Shown piece after piece: positions 44,683-54,201 of a DNA stretch of 64,000 nucleotides (its first letter is position 1; the number at the start of each line of letters is the position of its first letter). The stretch lies in contig NZ_CP046566.1 of assembly GCF_009740285.1 (NCBI RefSeq), positions 496,001 through 560,000 of the forward strand, given 5' to 3'. The notes beneath the pieces were generated by a model that saw nothing but the letters and a program-made list of their open reading frames with translations, made no database searches and was not told where the DNA came from. The stretch comes from Phnomibacter ginsenosidimutans. Lineage in GTDB: Bacteria; Bacteroidota; Bacteroidia; Chitinophagales; Chitinophagaceae. Both the position numbers and the translations under genes were made by a program.

Positions 44683-46587
44683 ATGAGTGACATTGCTACG
44701 AAAAAGGCCACCCCATAGGGCTTGGTGTATTGTTTGCAACGGAAATGTGGGAACGCTTCAACTACTACGGCATGAGGGCCATCCTCATTCTGTTTATGAC
44801 GAAGGCCCTGATGTTTGATAAGGCTTTTGCATCCAATTTGTACGGTAGTTACACTGGTCTGGTGTACCTCACACCATTGATTGGTGGTTTCATCAGCGAT
44901 CGTTTTTGGGGCAACCAACGTTCCATTATTGCGGGTGGTATTCTTATGGCTTTGGGCGAATTTGTGTTGTTCGGTTGTGCCTCTGTGTATGCTACCAATT
45001 CTTCGCTGGCCACCTTTTTATTTTTCACGGGTCTTGGATTGATGATTGCCGGTAATGGTTTTTTCAAACCCAATATCAGCAGCATGGTGGGCCAACTCTA
45101 TCCTGATGGCGACAACAGAAAAGATGCGGCATATACCATCTTTTATATGGGTATCAACGTGGGTGGTGCACTCGGACCTTTCTTGTGTGGTCTCGTTGGT
45201 GATACAGGCAATCCCTTCGATTTCAAATGGGCCTTTTTGGTGGCCGGTATTGGTATGACCATCAGCGTAATTGTACAGTTGCTGCTACACAAAAAATATG
45301 TAAAAGGACCCGATGGAGAAGTGCTCGGCTTAACACCTGCAGGTGTGGCCAAGTCTGTCATCAATCCATTTTTAATGGCTGTTGGTTTGGTGGCTTTTTC
45401 TGCTGTCATGATTGGCATTTTATATGCCGATGCTAAAATATTTCCCTTCCTCAGCTACTTGCTCATAGCTTGTGTGGTGTTCATCGCTTTCATTATTTTC
45501 TCCGATAAAACCTTATCGAAGATTGAAAAGGATAGACTGGTAGTAGTATTTGTTGCTTCTTTCTTTGTGGTGTTTTTCTGGAGTGCATTTGAGCAGGCTG
45601 GTGCTTCGCTCAATTTCTTTGCCGATGAACAAACCAAACGCGACCTCGGCTTCTGGACCATTCCGGCCAGTTTGTTTCAATCACTCAATTCCATCTTCGT
45701 TGTTTTATTTGCGCCGTTATTCGCTTTTATCTGGGTTAAGATGGGTAAAAATGAGCCATCTGCTTTGACCAAAATGGCCATCGGTTTAATGTTACTTACC
45801 ATTGGTTACGTTGTCATTGGTTTGGGTGTGAAAGGTGTTGCTCCTTCTGTTAAAATAAGTGTGATGTGGCTGATAAGTATGTATGCATTGCACACATGGG
45901 GTGAGCTATGCTTGTCACCAATCGGATTGTCTTTGGTAAATAAATTGGCACCATTCAAGTTAGCATCGCTTATGATGGCAGTTTGGTTTTTGGCAAATGC
46001 TGGTGCTAATAAGCTGGCTGGGGTATTAAGCGCCCTGTATCCAGAAGAACAAATAAAGGAGGCTACTTACGATGTTGCAAAATCAAGTATTTCGGTTGAC
46101 AGCGTAACCTTTGATTGGCGTAATGCGGAGTTGAATAGGAATGCTTGTTACGGCAGGTACTACATTTAATTTTACGGCGGTTAAAAAATCTGAAAATTCG
46201 TCCAAATCAGACAGCATTACTCAAATCAAATTTATCCCTGGAGGCAAATACATCACCGCTGATGATAGTTTTAAGGTGAAAAGAACTTACCCGATTGCAT
46301 TAAGCGAAAAAGAGCTTAAGGCTCTTGCGTTAACTGGTGAAAAGGAACCCAAATTTGTTGCTTACTTGTCTGAAGACGGAAAACAAGTAGGTATATTGAA
46401 AGAAGGAAAAGCAACAGATTCATTTGAAGTTTGGAACTTATATCCTGAGAAGAAATCAATATTCGGTTTTAAGCTGAATAATTTATACGACTTCTTCATG
46501 CTCTTTGTGGTAATGTCGGGTATTGCATCAATCATTCTGTTCATTCTCTCTAAGAAATTTCAAAAGCTCATGCATGGTGTGAAGTAA
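44683..46587 (+). CDS. POT/PTR family proton-dependent oligopeptide transporter (two frameshifts)
   Basis: Imports di- and tripeptides with protons. The ATG at 44683 reads MSDIATKKATP then stops because of a five-A run (44701-44705). With six A it reads KKGHPIGLGVLFATEMWERF, containing the family ExxERF motif. The second break is near 46136, where an extra base separates WRNAELN from MLVTAGTTFNFTAV. Correcting both gives 634 residues with about 12-14 helices and a soluble insert (about 465-580, SENSSKSDSITQIKF) before the last helix. Such an insert is unlike short bacterial POTs. It is followed by a terminator and then the OPT gene. Confidence 0.88.
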
Positions 46588-46606
46588 GTCCTGCATCAAG
46601 CATCGT

Positions 46607-46640
46607 AAAAATGGAGATACCTCAGGTGTCTCCATTTTTT
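46607..46640 (+). terminator. Terminator between POT and OPT genes
   Basis: AAAATGGAGATACCT pairs with AGGTGTCTCCATTTTT (one G-T pair), ending in six T, 20 bases after the POT gene stop. Confidence 0.75.
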
Positions 46641-46676
46641 ATTTCCCTATCTTTCTCGCTATTAAAAATTTGCTGT

Positions 46677-48731
46677 ATGAGTGATGTGAAATTTCAACCT
46701 TTCATACCCGACGAAGCAAGGATTCCGGAGTTTACGGTCAAAAGTATTCTCATGGGTGCTTTGTTCGGCATTATTTTCGGTGCCTCCACAGTGTACCTGG
46801 CGCTAAAAGCTGGCCTCACTGTGAGTGCTTCCATTCCCATTGCCGTTATCGCCATTACCTTGGGAAGGCGATTGCTCAAAACCACCATTCTCGAAAACAA
46901 CATTATCCAAACCACTGGTAGTGCCGGCGAAAGCATTGCGGCTGGTGTGGTGTTTACCCTGCCGGGTTTTTTGTTTTTGAGTGATCCGGAGAGCAAAGAA
47001 TTTTTCCGCTACATCACCATTCTTACCCTTGCCATTTTTGGTGGCATGCTGGGTACACTGATGATGATTCCACTGCGCCGTTCTTTGATTGTAAAAGAAC
47101 ACGGTACGTTGCCCTATCCTGAAGGCACGGCTTGCGCCAGTGTGCTCAAGGCCGGTGAAAAAGGTGGCGACATTGCGAAGACCGCATTTGTGGGCCTTGG
47201 TTTCGCTTTTGCGTATGCGTTTTTGCAAAAGCTGTTTCATGTAATTGCAGAAACACCGCAGGCCATGACAGCTCAAATCAACAAATATTTTCCCAGTGCC
47301 AAAGTGAGTGGCGAAATCACGCCGGAGTACATGGGCGTGGGTTACATCATCGGGCCAAAAATCAGTGGTGTGTTGGTGGCAGGTGGGGTGATAGCATGGA
47401 TGGCTTTGATACCCTTGCTGGCTACGCTGGTGCCGGCTGATGTGATAGCAGCGCAACTGGTAAAGCTGGGCTACCTCGGTGGTTTGGATAAGGCCGGCGG
47501 TGCCGGTGGCTGGGACCCTGTGACACATACTTTCTCGGATTATTCAGCAGCTATTTACCGGGCTTACGTACGTCAGATTGGTGCAGGCGCCGTGGCTGCG
47601 GGTGGTTTCATTACATTGATTAAAACCATTCCTACTATCATCTCTTCTTTCAAAGGCAGCCTTGGATCCATGAAAGAAAAAGGCGATGCAGCTGTTGCTG
47701 TAAAACGTACCGAACAAGACCTGAGTATGAAAGTGGTGTTGATTGGTAGTTTGGCACTGGTACTCATTTTGGCAGCACTGCCTTTTGTACCCGGCGACAA
47801 CTTTTTCAGCCGCTTGCTGCTGGGTGTATTGGTGATTATTTTTGGTGCTTTTTTCGTTACCGTTTCTTCCCGTATTGTGGGTCTGATTGGCTCGAGCAAC
47901 AACCCCATCAGTGGCATGACGATTGCGACGATTATGGGTACTTGTTTGATTTTTATTACTGTCGGTTGGACAGGTAAAGTGTACGAACCGATGGCACTTG
48001 TTGTGGGCGGTTTGATTTGTATTGCTGCTGCCAATGCTGGTGCTACTTCGCAAGATTTGAAAACGGGCTACATTGTAGGGGCAACGCCCAAATATCAGCA
48101 GCTGGCTTTGTTTGTAGGCGCCATCGTTTCTTCCATTGCCATTGGTGCTACCATCAAAATTTTGGATACACCTACAGCCGAAATGTTGTCGCAGGGCATT
48201 ACACATGCCATTGGTACCGATAAGTTTCCTGCACCACAAGGCACACTCATGGCCACGTTGATTAAAGGCATTTTGTCGTTCAACCTCGACTGGCAGTTTG
48301 TGTTGGTAGGTGTCGCTATTGCCATCACTATGGAATTGTGCGGCATCAAGAGTCTGAGTTTTGCCGTAGGCGTGTACCTGCCTTTGAGTACCACTTTGCC
48401 CATTTTTGCAGGCGGTGCCATTCGCGGTATTGTAGACTGGCGCAAAAAGAAAAATGGCGTGGTTGAAACTGCCGAAGAAGAAGATTTGGGTAAAGGCAAT
48501 TTGTTTGCCACAGGACTGGTAGCAGGTGGTGCATTGGCAGGTGTGATCATTGCCTTTATGAGTGCACCCGATAGCATGAAAAATTTCATTAGCAGTGTCA
48601 ATCTTGAACATGGCATCACCAGCATCCTTGGCGAACATGGCTACTTCTTGCTGGGGGTGTTGTGCTTTGTGGGGATGGGCTTTATGCTCTACCGCATTGG
48701 CATGAGCAAATCAGAATCATTGAAGGAATGA
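46677..48731 (+). CDS. OPT family oligopeptide transporter
   Basis: 684 residues from MSDVKFQPFIPDEARIPEFT; the frame upstream runs through the preceding terminator and is not coding. It is highly hydrophobic with about 15 membrane segments. It shows SILMGALFGIIFGASTVYLA, LKAGLTVSASIPIAVIA, TTGSAGESIAAGVVFTLPGF and LPYPEGTACASVLKAGEKGG, a pattern of bacterial OPT transporters that import oligopeptides or metal-chelate peptides. The pairing with POT and nearby peptidases suggests peptide import. The substrate cannot be fixed from sequence. Confidence 0.92.
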   Translation: MSDVKFQPFIPDEARIPEFTVKSILMGALFGIIFGASTVYLALKAGLTVSASIPIAVIAITLGRRLLKTTILENNIIQTTGSAGESIAAGVVFTLPGFLFLSDPESKEFFRYITILTLAIFGGMLGTLMMIPLRRSLIVKEHGTLPYPEGTACASVLKAGEKGGDIAKTAFVGLGFAFAYAFLQKLFHVIAETPQAMTAQINKYFPSAKVSGEITPEYMGVGYIIGPKISGVLVAGGVIAWMALIPLLATLVPADVIAAQLVKLGYLGGLDKAGGAGGWDPVTHTFSDYSAAIYRAYVRQIGAGAVAAGGFITLIKTIPTIISSFKGSLGSMKEKGDAAVAVKRTEQDLSMKVVLIGSLALVLILAALPFVPGDNFFSRLLLGVLVIIFGAFFVTVSSRIVGLIGSSNNPISGMTIATIMGTCLIFITVGWTGKVYEPMALVVGGLICIAAANAGATSQDLKTGYIVGATPKYQQLALFVGAIVSSIAIGATIKILDTPTAEMLSQGITHAIGTDKFPAPQGTLMATLIKGILSFNLDWQFVLVGVAIAITMELCGIKSLSFAVGVYLPLSTTLPIFAGGAIRGIVDWRKKKNGVVETAEEEDLGKGNLFATGLVAGGALAGVIIAFMSAPDSMKNFISSVNLEHGITSILGEHGYFLLGVLCFVGMGFMLYRIGMSKSESLKE

Positions 48732-48933
48732 TGGTAGATAAATGAGTGAATAAGTCAATAGTAAATGGGTGGATGTGTCGCTGTATGCATTCACCCATTT
48801 TTCATAGTTGCTGACTCCTGTGGGGATGCACTAGTGAAGCGACTTTTGTCGCTATTTGTAATTGAGTAAAATGGCAGTTGAAATCTGTCAACCTCCAAAT
48901 CCTCAACAGTAGACGAGGACTATAAACATTGCA

Positions 48934-49888
48934 TTATTCTTTCCAATGGATATAACTCAGTGCCAATGCAGGCAAGCCGAGCAGTACAATTGGCCATGCT
49001 TGCCACTGTGCAGTAAAAGCATACAACGCTTGCTGCGCAAACCAATAGCAGCGAAGGGTACAATGCAAACAAGATGGAAAGTAGAATGCTGTCGTAGTGC
49101 ACGTTGTCTTTACTTACCTTTTGCACAAATGCAGTAAGCGGGAGGTACAATGGCGCATGCAGCACAGCACCGAGCATGGCTGGTAAAAACAATAGCACTC
49201 GTTTCCACAAGGCTGGTGGCTGATGTACAAATGGTACTTCGCTGCACAAATGCAGCAGTTGTTGTTCTGTTTGCTGATTGATTTGCGCCATGCAGGTAGC
49301 ACTCTGCAGGTCGTTGGCTATTTCGCTGCCAAACACTTTTCCCAACCGAATGTCGATGGTTTTGCTGATGCGGTTGAAGCTGGAATATTCCAACCACACG
49401 GGCAGTACTTTAGCCGGAATGCCTTGCTGCCAGCAAGTTTGTAAAATTCTGGGTGCTCCTTTTTTGAGCGGTAGTTGCAGGGTAGTTTGGTTTTCGCAAA
49501 AGCCTTCCACAAAAATGAGGAGGATGCCATTGTTGCGCAGTACTTCTACACTCTTTACAAAAGTTTCTTCATTCAGGCTGAGCATGTGTTTGCCATCGCG
49601 GATGCGGTAAATAGGAATCATGTTCAGCAGGTGCAACATCTTTCTTACCCAGGCCTTTTTAAATACATCGCCACGGGTAATGAAGTGCACCGGATGCTTC
49701 ATGTAGGCGCCGAGCAATATGGCATCTAAAAAGGAGTTGGGGTGATTAACGGCCAACAGCAAGGGGCCGGGCGTTTGCAATTGCTCTGCATGTAAAATGC
49801 GAATGCGTCTGGCCGCAAAAGGCATTGCCAGTCTCACCATCACTTTTACAAATCCGTAGAGCATACGCCGAAAGGTAAGGCAAATCAT
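48934..49888 (-). CDS. PlsC-type 1-acylglycerol-3-phosphate acyltransferase-like protein (frameshifted near the C-terminus)
   Basis: It has NHPNSFLDAILLGAYM, the NHxxxxD acyltransferase motif (about residue 50), and LLIFVEGFCENQTTLQLPLK, the EGxC/R substrate-binding motif, followed by a C-terminal pair of membrane segments. As read, the last 35 residues are cysteine-rich and unlike a membrane protein, ending at 48920. Dropping one base near 49042 gives FAQQALYAFTAQWQAWPIVL then LGLPALALSYIHWKE and a stop at 48934, total 317 residues. This fits membrane-anchored acyltransferases of the phylum. It probably acylates a lipid precursor at the inner membrane. Confidence 0.8.
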
Positions 49889-49906
49889 TATTCGGGAAAA
49901 AACGAA

Positions 49907-49926
49907 GGCCCCGCAGAAGCGGGGCC
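49907..49926 (-). terminator. Terminator after pckA
   Basis: Arms GGCCCCGC and GCGGGGCC around a four-base loop, followed by TTCGTTTTTT on the minus strand, 33 bases beyond the pckA stop. Confidence 0.85.
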
Positions 49927-49959
49927 CGAATAAAAGGAGACAAGCAATCGAAAAGTCGT

Positions 49960-51573
49960 TTAGTTCTGGTCGTTGTGCAACACTGGTGCAGCAGCCAAAA
50001 TTTCTGCCGTTACACCGGATGCATATTTTTCAAAGTTTTGTACAAAGTCGTGGGCCAGTGCAGCAGCCCGCTGATCGTATGCGGCAGCATCGGGCCAGTT
50101 TTTACGTGGGTTCAGCACTTCAGAAGGTACGCCGGGGCAATGCATGGGCACTTGCAGGCGGAAGTAGGGGAGCAACTCATATTTCAAATCATCGAGTTCT
50201 CCATTCAGTGCTGCCGTAATCATGGCACGGGTGTAGCTCAGTTTAATGCGGCTGCCAGTGCCATACGCACCACCTATCCAGCCTGTATTGATGAGCCACA
50301 CATTCACGTCGTGTTGCTGCAATTTTTCGCCCAGCATTTGGGCATACTTGCCGGGGTGCAGCGGTAAAAACGGTGCGCCAAAGCAGGCACTGAAGGTGCT
50401 CTTCGGTTCGGTTACACCAGCTTCGGTACCGGCCACTCTGGCTGTGTAGCCACTGATGAAATGGTACATGGCCTGCTCACGGGTAAGGCGGCTAATGGGT
50501 GGCAACACACCGTTGGCATCACAAGTGAGGAAGAAAATATTGCGTGGGATACCCGCTACTGCCGGCGATTTGGCATTGCTGATAAAATGTAACGGATAAC
50601 TGACACGGGTATTTTCTGTAATGTCTTTGGCCGAAAAATCTACTTCGTTGGTGCCGGGCACAAATACAATGTTTTCCAACAAGGCGCCGGGCTTGATGGC
50701 GGCAAAAATTTCAGGTTCTTTTTCGGCAGTCAGGTCAATGCACTTGGCATAGCAACCACCTTCAAAATTGAACACGCCATCTTTTGTCCAGCCGTGTTCA
50801 TCATCGCCAATCAACTGGCGGTTGGGGTCGGCACTCAGCGTTGTTTTTCCTGTTCCGCTCAGGCCAAAAAAGACGGCAGTATCGCCCAGCCGGCCTACGT
50901 TGGCCGAGCAGTGCATGCTCAGCACTTGCTGCTGCTGGGGCAGTATGTAATTCAGGATGGTGAAAATACCTTTTTTCATTTCGCCGGTATAGCCGGTGCC
51001 ACCTATCAAAATCATTTTATGTGTAAATGAAATGATGGCAAAATGCGGGCTTCTGGTACCATCCAGTTTGGGCTCGGCTTCAAAGCCGGGGGCTTGCATG
51101 ATGATCCAATCGGGCTCAAATGTTTTGAGCTCCTCCTGCGTAGGCCGCATAAACATATTGTAGGCAAACAGGTTGCTCCAAGCATGTTCGTTAATCACCC
51201 GAATGTTGAGTCGAAAACGATCGTCGGCACATACGTATCCATCTCGTACCCAAAGCGCTGGTTGCTCACTCATGTAGCCGGCCATTTTTTGGCGCAGCTG
51301 CAAAAAGTACTGCTCATCAATGGGCATGTTGAAGTTGTTCCAGTGAACGGTGTTGGCCGTGAGGGCGTCCTTCACAATGAACTTATCCTGCGGACTGCGA
51401 CCGGTAAATTTTCCGGTACGGATGCACAAAGCTCCGGTAGCGCTAATCTCACCCTGACCCTGGAGCAAGGTTTGCTCGGTAAGTGTTTCGGGGCTAAGCT
51501 GGTAGTGAATCTGACCTGTGCGGATGCCAAGGTGTTTCAGGGAAATAATGTTTCGGGCAATGGTTTGTTCCAT
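49960..51573 (-). CDS. pckA: Phosphoenolpyruvate carboxykinase (ATP)
   Basis: 537 residues from MEQTIARNIISLKHLGIRTG. It converts oxaloacetate and ATP to PEP and CO2 in gluconeogenesis. It contains FTGRSPQDKFIV (PEP/oxaloacetate-binding region), GLSGTGKTTLSADPNR (P-loop), DDEHGWTKDGVFNFEGGCYA (metal and nucleotide site) and the conserved YTARVAGTE. Length is standard; upstream in-frame codons to 51621 overlap a promoter element and are not used. A LacI-type palindrome about 170 bases upstream may control it. It is monocistronic, with a strong terminator. Confidence 0.96.
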   Translation of the reverse strand: MEQTIARNIISLKHLGIRTGQIHYQLSPETLTEQTLLQGQGEISATGALCIRTGKFTGRSPQDKFIVKDALTANTVHWNNFNMPIDEQYFLQLRQKMAGYMSEQPALWVRDGYVCADDRFRLNIRVINEHAWSNLFAYNMFMRPTQEELKTFEPDWIIMQAPGFEAEPKLDGTRSPHFAIISFTHKMILIGGTGYTGEMKKGIFTILNYILPQQQQVLSMHCSANVGRLGDTAVFFGLSGTGKTTLSADPNRQLIGDDEHGWTKDGVFNFEGGCYAKCIDLTAEKEPEIFAAIKPGALLENIVFVPGTNEVDFSAKDITENTRVSYPLHFISNAKSPAVAGIPRNIFFLTCDANGVLPPISRLTREQAMYHFISGYTARVAGTEAGVTEPKSTFSACFGAPFLPLHPGKYAQMLGEKLQQHDVNVWLINTGWIGGAYGTGSRIKLSYTRAMITAALNGELDDLKYELLPYFRLQVPMHCPGVPSEVLNPRKNWPDAAAYDQRAAALAHDFVQNFEKYASGVTAEILAAAPVLHNDQN

Positions 51574-51599
51574 AGCAAAAGCAAGCAATCGTTGAGGGG

Positions 51600-51607
51600 C
51601 AAATGTA
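51600..51607 (-). promoter_or_regulatory. Bacteroidota-type -7 element before pckA
   Basis: On the minus strand this is TACATTTG, matching TAnnTTTG, about 27 bases before the pckA start. A clear -33 element at the usual spacing was not identified. Confidence 0.45.
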
Positions 51608-51734
51608 GAAGGGCTGTACAATCGCTTTGAATTATTAGCCCCTCAAAATTGAATAACCGTATAACGATTCTGAATATCCATTGATGGATTTCCAAAATTT
51701 CTTAGAAATGGATTAGACGCCTCCGAAATTTATT

Positions 51735-51750
51735 ATGCAAACGTTTGCGT
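51735..51750. promoter_or_regulatory. LacI/PurR-type palindromic operator upstream of pckA
   Basis: ATGCAAACGTTTGCGT contains the perfect 12-bp palindrome GCAAACGTTTGC. It differs at only one base from the enterobacterial PurR consensus ACGCAAACGTTTGCGT, the type of site bound by LacI-family regulators. Its centre lies about 170 bases upstream of pckA and about 60 bases downstream of the 51805 gene. Confidence 0.5.
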
Positions 51751-51804
51751 GCGTAGAAAGTTTTTGGGGTGTACTTCTTACACACTCGCTTATGCGGGTG
51801 TAAG

Positions 51805-52035
51805 TTATCTGTTGAGCAACATTTGTAAAAAGGAGGAAGTGATGAGGACAATAGCGAGTAAAATGCTGCCAAACATGGTGAGCATTTTGCCAATGCGGAT
51901 GCGGCTTTCTTGTTGTATCTGATGTGCTTTGTACCACACGATAAGACCCGATAGCAGCATCAGCATTGCCGGCAGCAACATCAGTTGCAGCAAAGCCAGC
52001 AAGGCATGTAATTTATCCGCTTCATGTGCGTCCAT
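51805..52035 (-). CDS. Small membrane protein coupled to SUI1
   Basis: 76 residues. Two hydrophobic helices (LALLQLMLLPAMLMLLSGLI, about 13-32, and TMFGSILLAIVLITSSFLQM, about 52-72) with a basic loop (YKAHQIQQESRIRIGKM) between them. The start codon shares one base with the stop of the SUI1 gene (TGATG), so it is probably translationally coupled. Family not recognised. An alternative upstream Met at 52083 would lie inside the SUI1 gene. Confidence 0.55.
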   Translation of the reverse strand: MDAHEADKLHALLALLQLMLLPAMLMLLSGLIVWYKAHQIQQESRIRIGKMLTMFGSILLAIVLITSSFLQMLLNR

Positions 52036-52394
52036 CAGCCACCGGCTTTTTTGGTTTGGGTGTAGCCATTTTTCAGCAACCATTGCAGCACTTTGTCGCG
52101 GTGGTCGCCCTGAACCAGTATTTCACCCTCTTTTACACTGCCGCCGGTACCGCAGGCTTGCTTGAGTTGCTTGCCCAGTTGTTCCAGGTCGGCATCGGGG
52201 CCTTCAAACCCGGCAACAATGGTAACGGCTTTGCCACCGCGGTGTTTGGTTTCAAACCAAATGCGCAGGCGTTGTTGTGCTGCAGGCAGCAATGCTGTTG
52301 GTGTTTCATCCTCCACGGGTTTAAAATTGGGGTCGGTGCTGTATACAAGGCCGCCCAAATCGGAGAGGCTGTTGAGTTTCTTTTTTTGTGCCAT
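52035..52394 (-). CDS. Translation initiation factor SUI1/eIF1-like protein (YciH family)
   Basis: 119 residues. The N-terminal linker (MAQKKKLNSLSDLGGLVYST) is followed by the SUI1 domain: RLRIWFETKHRGGKAVTIVA, GFEGPDADLEQLGKQLKQAC, GTGGSVKEGEILVQGDHRDK and VLQWLLKNGYTQTKK. This matches bacterial YciH-like proteins, which resemble eIF1 and can influence start-codon selection; in most bacteria the role is minor. Followed without a gap by the 51805 gene. Confidence 0.93.
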   Translation of the reverse strand: MAQKKKLNSLSDLGGLVYSTDPNFKPVEDETPTALLPAAQQRLRIWFETKHRGGKAVTIVAGFEGPDADLEQLGKQLKQACGTGGSVKEGEILVQGDHRDKVLQWLLKNGYTQTKKAGG

Positions 52395-52529
52395 GGAAAA
52401 AGAGGATAATTACCACAGAGGTAAATGAGTACAAACAAGAGGTACACAGTGTTTGACTGGTGAAAGAATATTACGGCCTTCCGCTTTTAGCTTTTTTTGC
52501 CAATTGTATTTCCTATCAACCACCAACCA

Positions 52530-53402
52530 TCAACCATTTCTTATCTGCGCTTTCAAACTCAGGTCTAAACTTTTGGCCTGATGAATGAGTGCTCCGGTGC
52601 TCACATAATCTACACCCGTTGCAGCATAAGATTCTATGTTGTCGAGGGTAATGCCGCCGCTGGCTTCGGTTTCAAAATCATCGCTCAGTATGTGCAGCGC
52701 AGTTACAATATCTGCCGGTTGAAAATTATCGACCATTACCCGAAATACTTTGCCACGGCCCACTTTGGCCACCAATGCTACATCTTCCAGCGTACGGGTT
52801 TCTACTTCTATTTTCATGCCTGGCTTGTGTTCGTTTACATAAGTCCAAGCACGTTCTATAGCTGCTTCAATGCCGCCTGCATAGTCAATATGGTTGTCTT
52901 TCAGCATGATCATATCGTACAAGCCAAAGCGGTGGTTGACGGCACCGCCAATGCGTACCGCTTCTTTTTCGAGCAGTCGAAAATTGGGCGTGGTTTTGCG
53001 GGTGTCGAGAATGCGGGTTTTATAGCCCTGCAATTTTTTTACATACTGCTCTGTAAGGGTAGCAATGCCACTCATGCGTTGCATGCAGTTGAGCACCAGT
53101 CTTTCGCAGCTGAGAATGGTATGAATGGAGGCTTCCACCGCAAATGCCGTTTCACCATTTTGCATGTGTTGGCCATCTTGTTTGTGCTGGTGAAAATGTA
53201 CATCGGGTTCTACCAGGCGGAATATTTTTTCGGCAACCTGTACACCAGCCAATACGCCCTGCTGTTTAATGCGCAGTACTGCTCTTCCTTTTTGCGAAGC
53301 GGGAATACAAGACAGGGTGCTGTGGTCGCCATCGCCAATGTCTTCAGCCAATGCTTCCTGTACCAGGTGGGCCAGTTTCTGATCAAATTCAATACTCGTC
53401 AT
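52530..53402 (-). CDS. nadC: Nicotinate-nucleotide pyrophosphorylase (carboxylating)
   Basis: 290 residues from MTSIEFDQKLAHLVQEALAE. It converts quinolinate and PRPP to nicotinate mononucleotide in NAD synthesis. It shows GDHSTLSCIP, ILSCERLVLNCMQRMSGIAT, ILDTRKTTPNFRLLEKEAVR, GGAVNHRFGLYDMIMLKDNH and EASGGITLDNIESYAATGVD, the full NadC series. The preceding Met-Leu-Ala is an alternative start. A TACCTTTG element upstream (53422-53429) is a plausible promoter. Confidence 0.96.
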   Translation of the reverse strand: MTSIEFDQKLAHLVQEALAEDIGDGDHSTLSCIPASQKGRAVLRIKQQGVLAGVQVAEKIFRLVEPDVHFHQHKQDGQHMQNGETAFAVEASIHTILSCERLVLNCMQRMSGIATLTEQYVKKLQGYKTRILDTRKTTPNFRLLEKEAVRIGGAVNHRFGLYDMIMLKDNHIDYAGGIEAAIERAWTYVNEHKPGMKIEVETRTLEDVALVAKVGRGKVFRVMVDNFQPADIVTALHILSDDFETEASGGITLDNIESYAATGVDYVSTGALIHQAKSLDLSLKAQIRNG

Positions 53403-53421
53403 AGCCAACATTTGTAGGGGC

Positions 53422-53429
53422 CAAAGGTA
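53422..53429 (-). promoter_or_regulatory. Possible -7 element for nadC
   Basis: Minus-strand TACCTTTG matches TAnnTTTG, about 20 bases before the nadC start, with a TTTTG 16 bases farther upstream that may serve as the -33 element. Confidence 0.45.
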
Positions 53430-53447
53430 GTTGTATGCTGTAAAGCA

Positions 53448-53477
53448 AAACAGGCAATACTTGCGTATTACCTGTTT
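53448..53477 (-). terminator. Terminator after the YceI gene
   Basis: AAACAGGCAATAC pairs with GTATTACCTGTTT (one mismatch) around TTGC, between the YceI gene stop and nadC. On the minus strand it is followed by TGCTTT. Confidence 0.6.
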
Positions 53478-53527
53478 GCTCTGATGGATGGATGCCGTAA
53501 TGAATACGACTCCAGGCCGTGTCTAAA

Positions 53528-54139
53528 TTACTTGGTATTGGCTACCAATTGCAATTCGATGATGAAATCATCATAGATCGCTTTGTCGCCAATGCTTTCG
53601 AAGAAGCTCTTAGAACCATAACGGATGTCGAATTGGGTGCGGTCAACAGTAATGGTAGCAGTAGCCTTCAGGGTCTTGCCGTCCATGATGATGGCAGCAG
53701 GAAACTCGATGGGCTTGGTGATGCCTTTGATAGTGAGGTTACCTTTTACAGTGTAACTACCGGCCTGGCTGGCAGGTGTAACAGAAGTAATGACGAAAGT
53801 GGCAGTCTTGTGCTTGTCTACGCTAAAGAAGTCGTCGCTTTTCAGGTGGCCGAGCAGTTTGCCATTCATGTTAGCATCTTTGATGTCAACCACAGCCATA
53901 GTGGTCATGTCAATGGTGAAAGAACCAGCTACCAGTTTGTCGTTGGCTACGGTGATTTCGCCACCGCTCAGCTTCACGGTACCGTCATGCTTACCGGTTA
54001 CTTTTTCTGCCTTCCACACCAGGTTGCTCTGGGCAGTGTTTACGGCATATTTACCATTGGCTTTGCCACCACCGGCAAAGGCTGAAGCGCTGATAGCCAA
54101 CAAGGCGAAGGCTGCGAAAGTTGCTTTGATTTGTTTCAT
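53528..54139 (-). CDS. YceI family periplasmic protein
   Basis: 203 residues from MKQIKATFAAFALLAISASA (signal peptide, cleavage after AFAG). The mature domain is the YceI lipocalin-like fold: YAVNTAQSNLVWKAEKVTGK, DGTVKLSGGEITVANDKLVA, GSFTIDMTTMAVVDI, HLKSDDFFSVDKHKTATFVI and RTQFDIRYGSKSFFE. YceI proteins bind isoprenoid-type lipids in the periplasm. The frame continues upstream to 54343, but that stretch has no family similarity. A 22-base palindrome lies 41 bases upstream. Confidence 0.9.
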   Translation of the reverse strand: MKQIKATFAAFALLAISASAFAGGGKANGKYAVNTAQSNLVWKAEKVTGKHDGTVKLSGGEITVANDKLVAGSFTIDMTTMAVVDIKDANMNGKLLGHLKSDDFFSVDKHKTATFVITSVTPASQAGSYTVKGNLTIKGITKPIEFPAAIIMDGKTLKATATITVDRTQFDIRYGSKSFFESIGDKAIYDDFIIELQLVANTK

Positions 54140-54179
54140 TTTTTTAGTGTTGTATGGTTTGAATGATAGGTTACTTGAA

Positions 54180-54201
54180 AATACATGTACATACATGTAT
54201 T
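54180..54201. promoter_or_regulatory. Perfect palindrome in the YceI upstream region
   Basis: AATACATGT and ACATGTATT are exact complements around ACAT. Its position 41 bases upstream of the YceI start suggests an operator. Confidence 0.4.

Noticed and set aside
47544-48638. A 364-codon frame antisense to the OPT transporter
   Set aside because: Asn/Thr/Cys-rich shadow translation of a hydrophobic membrane protein gene.
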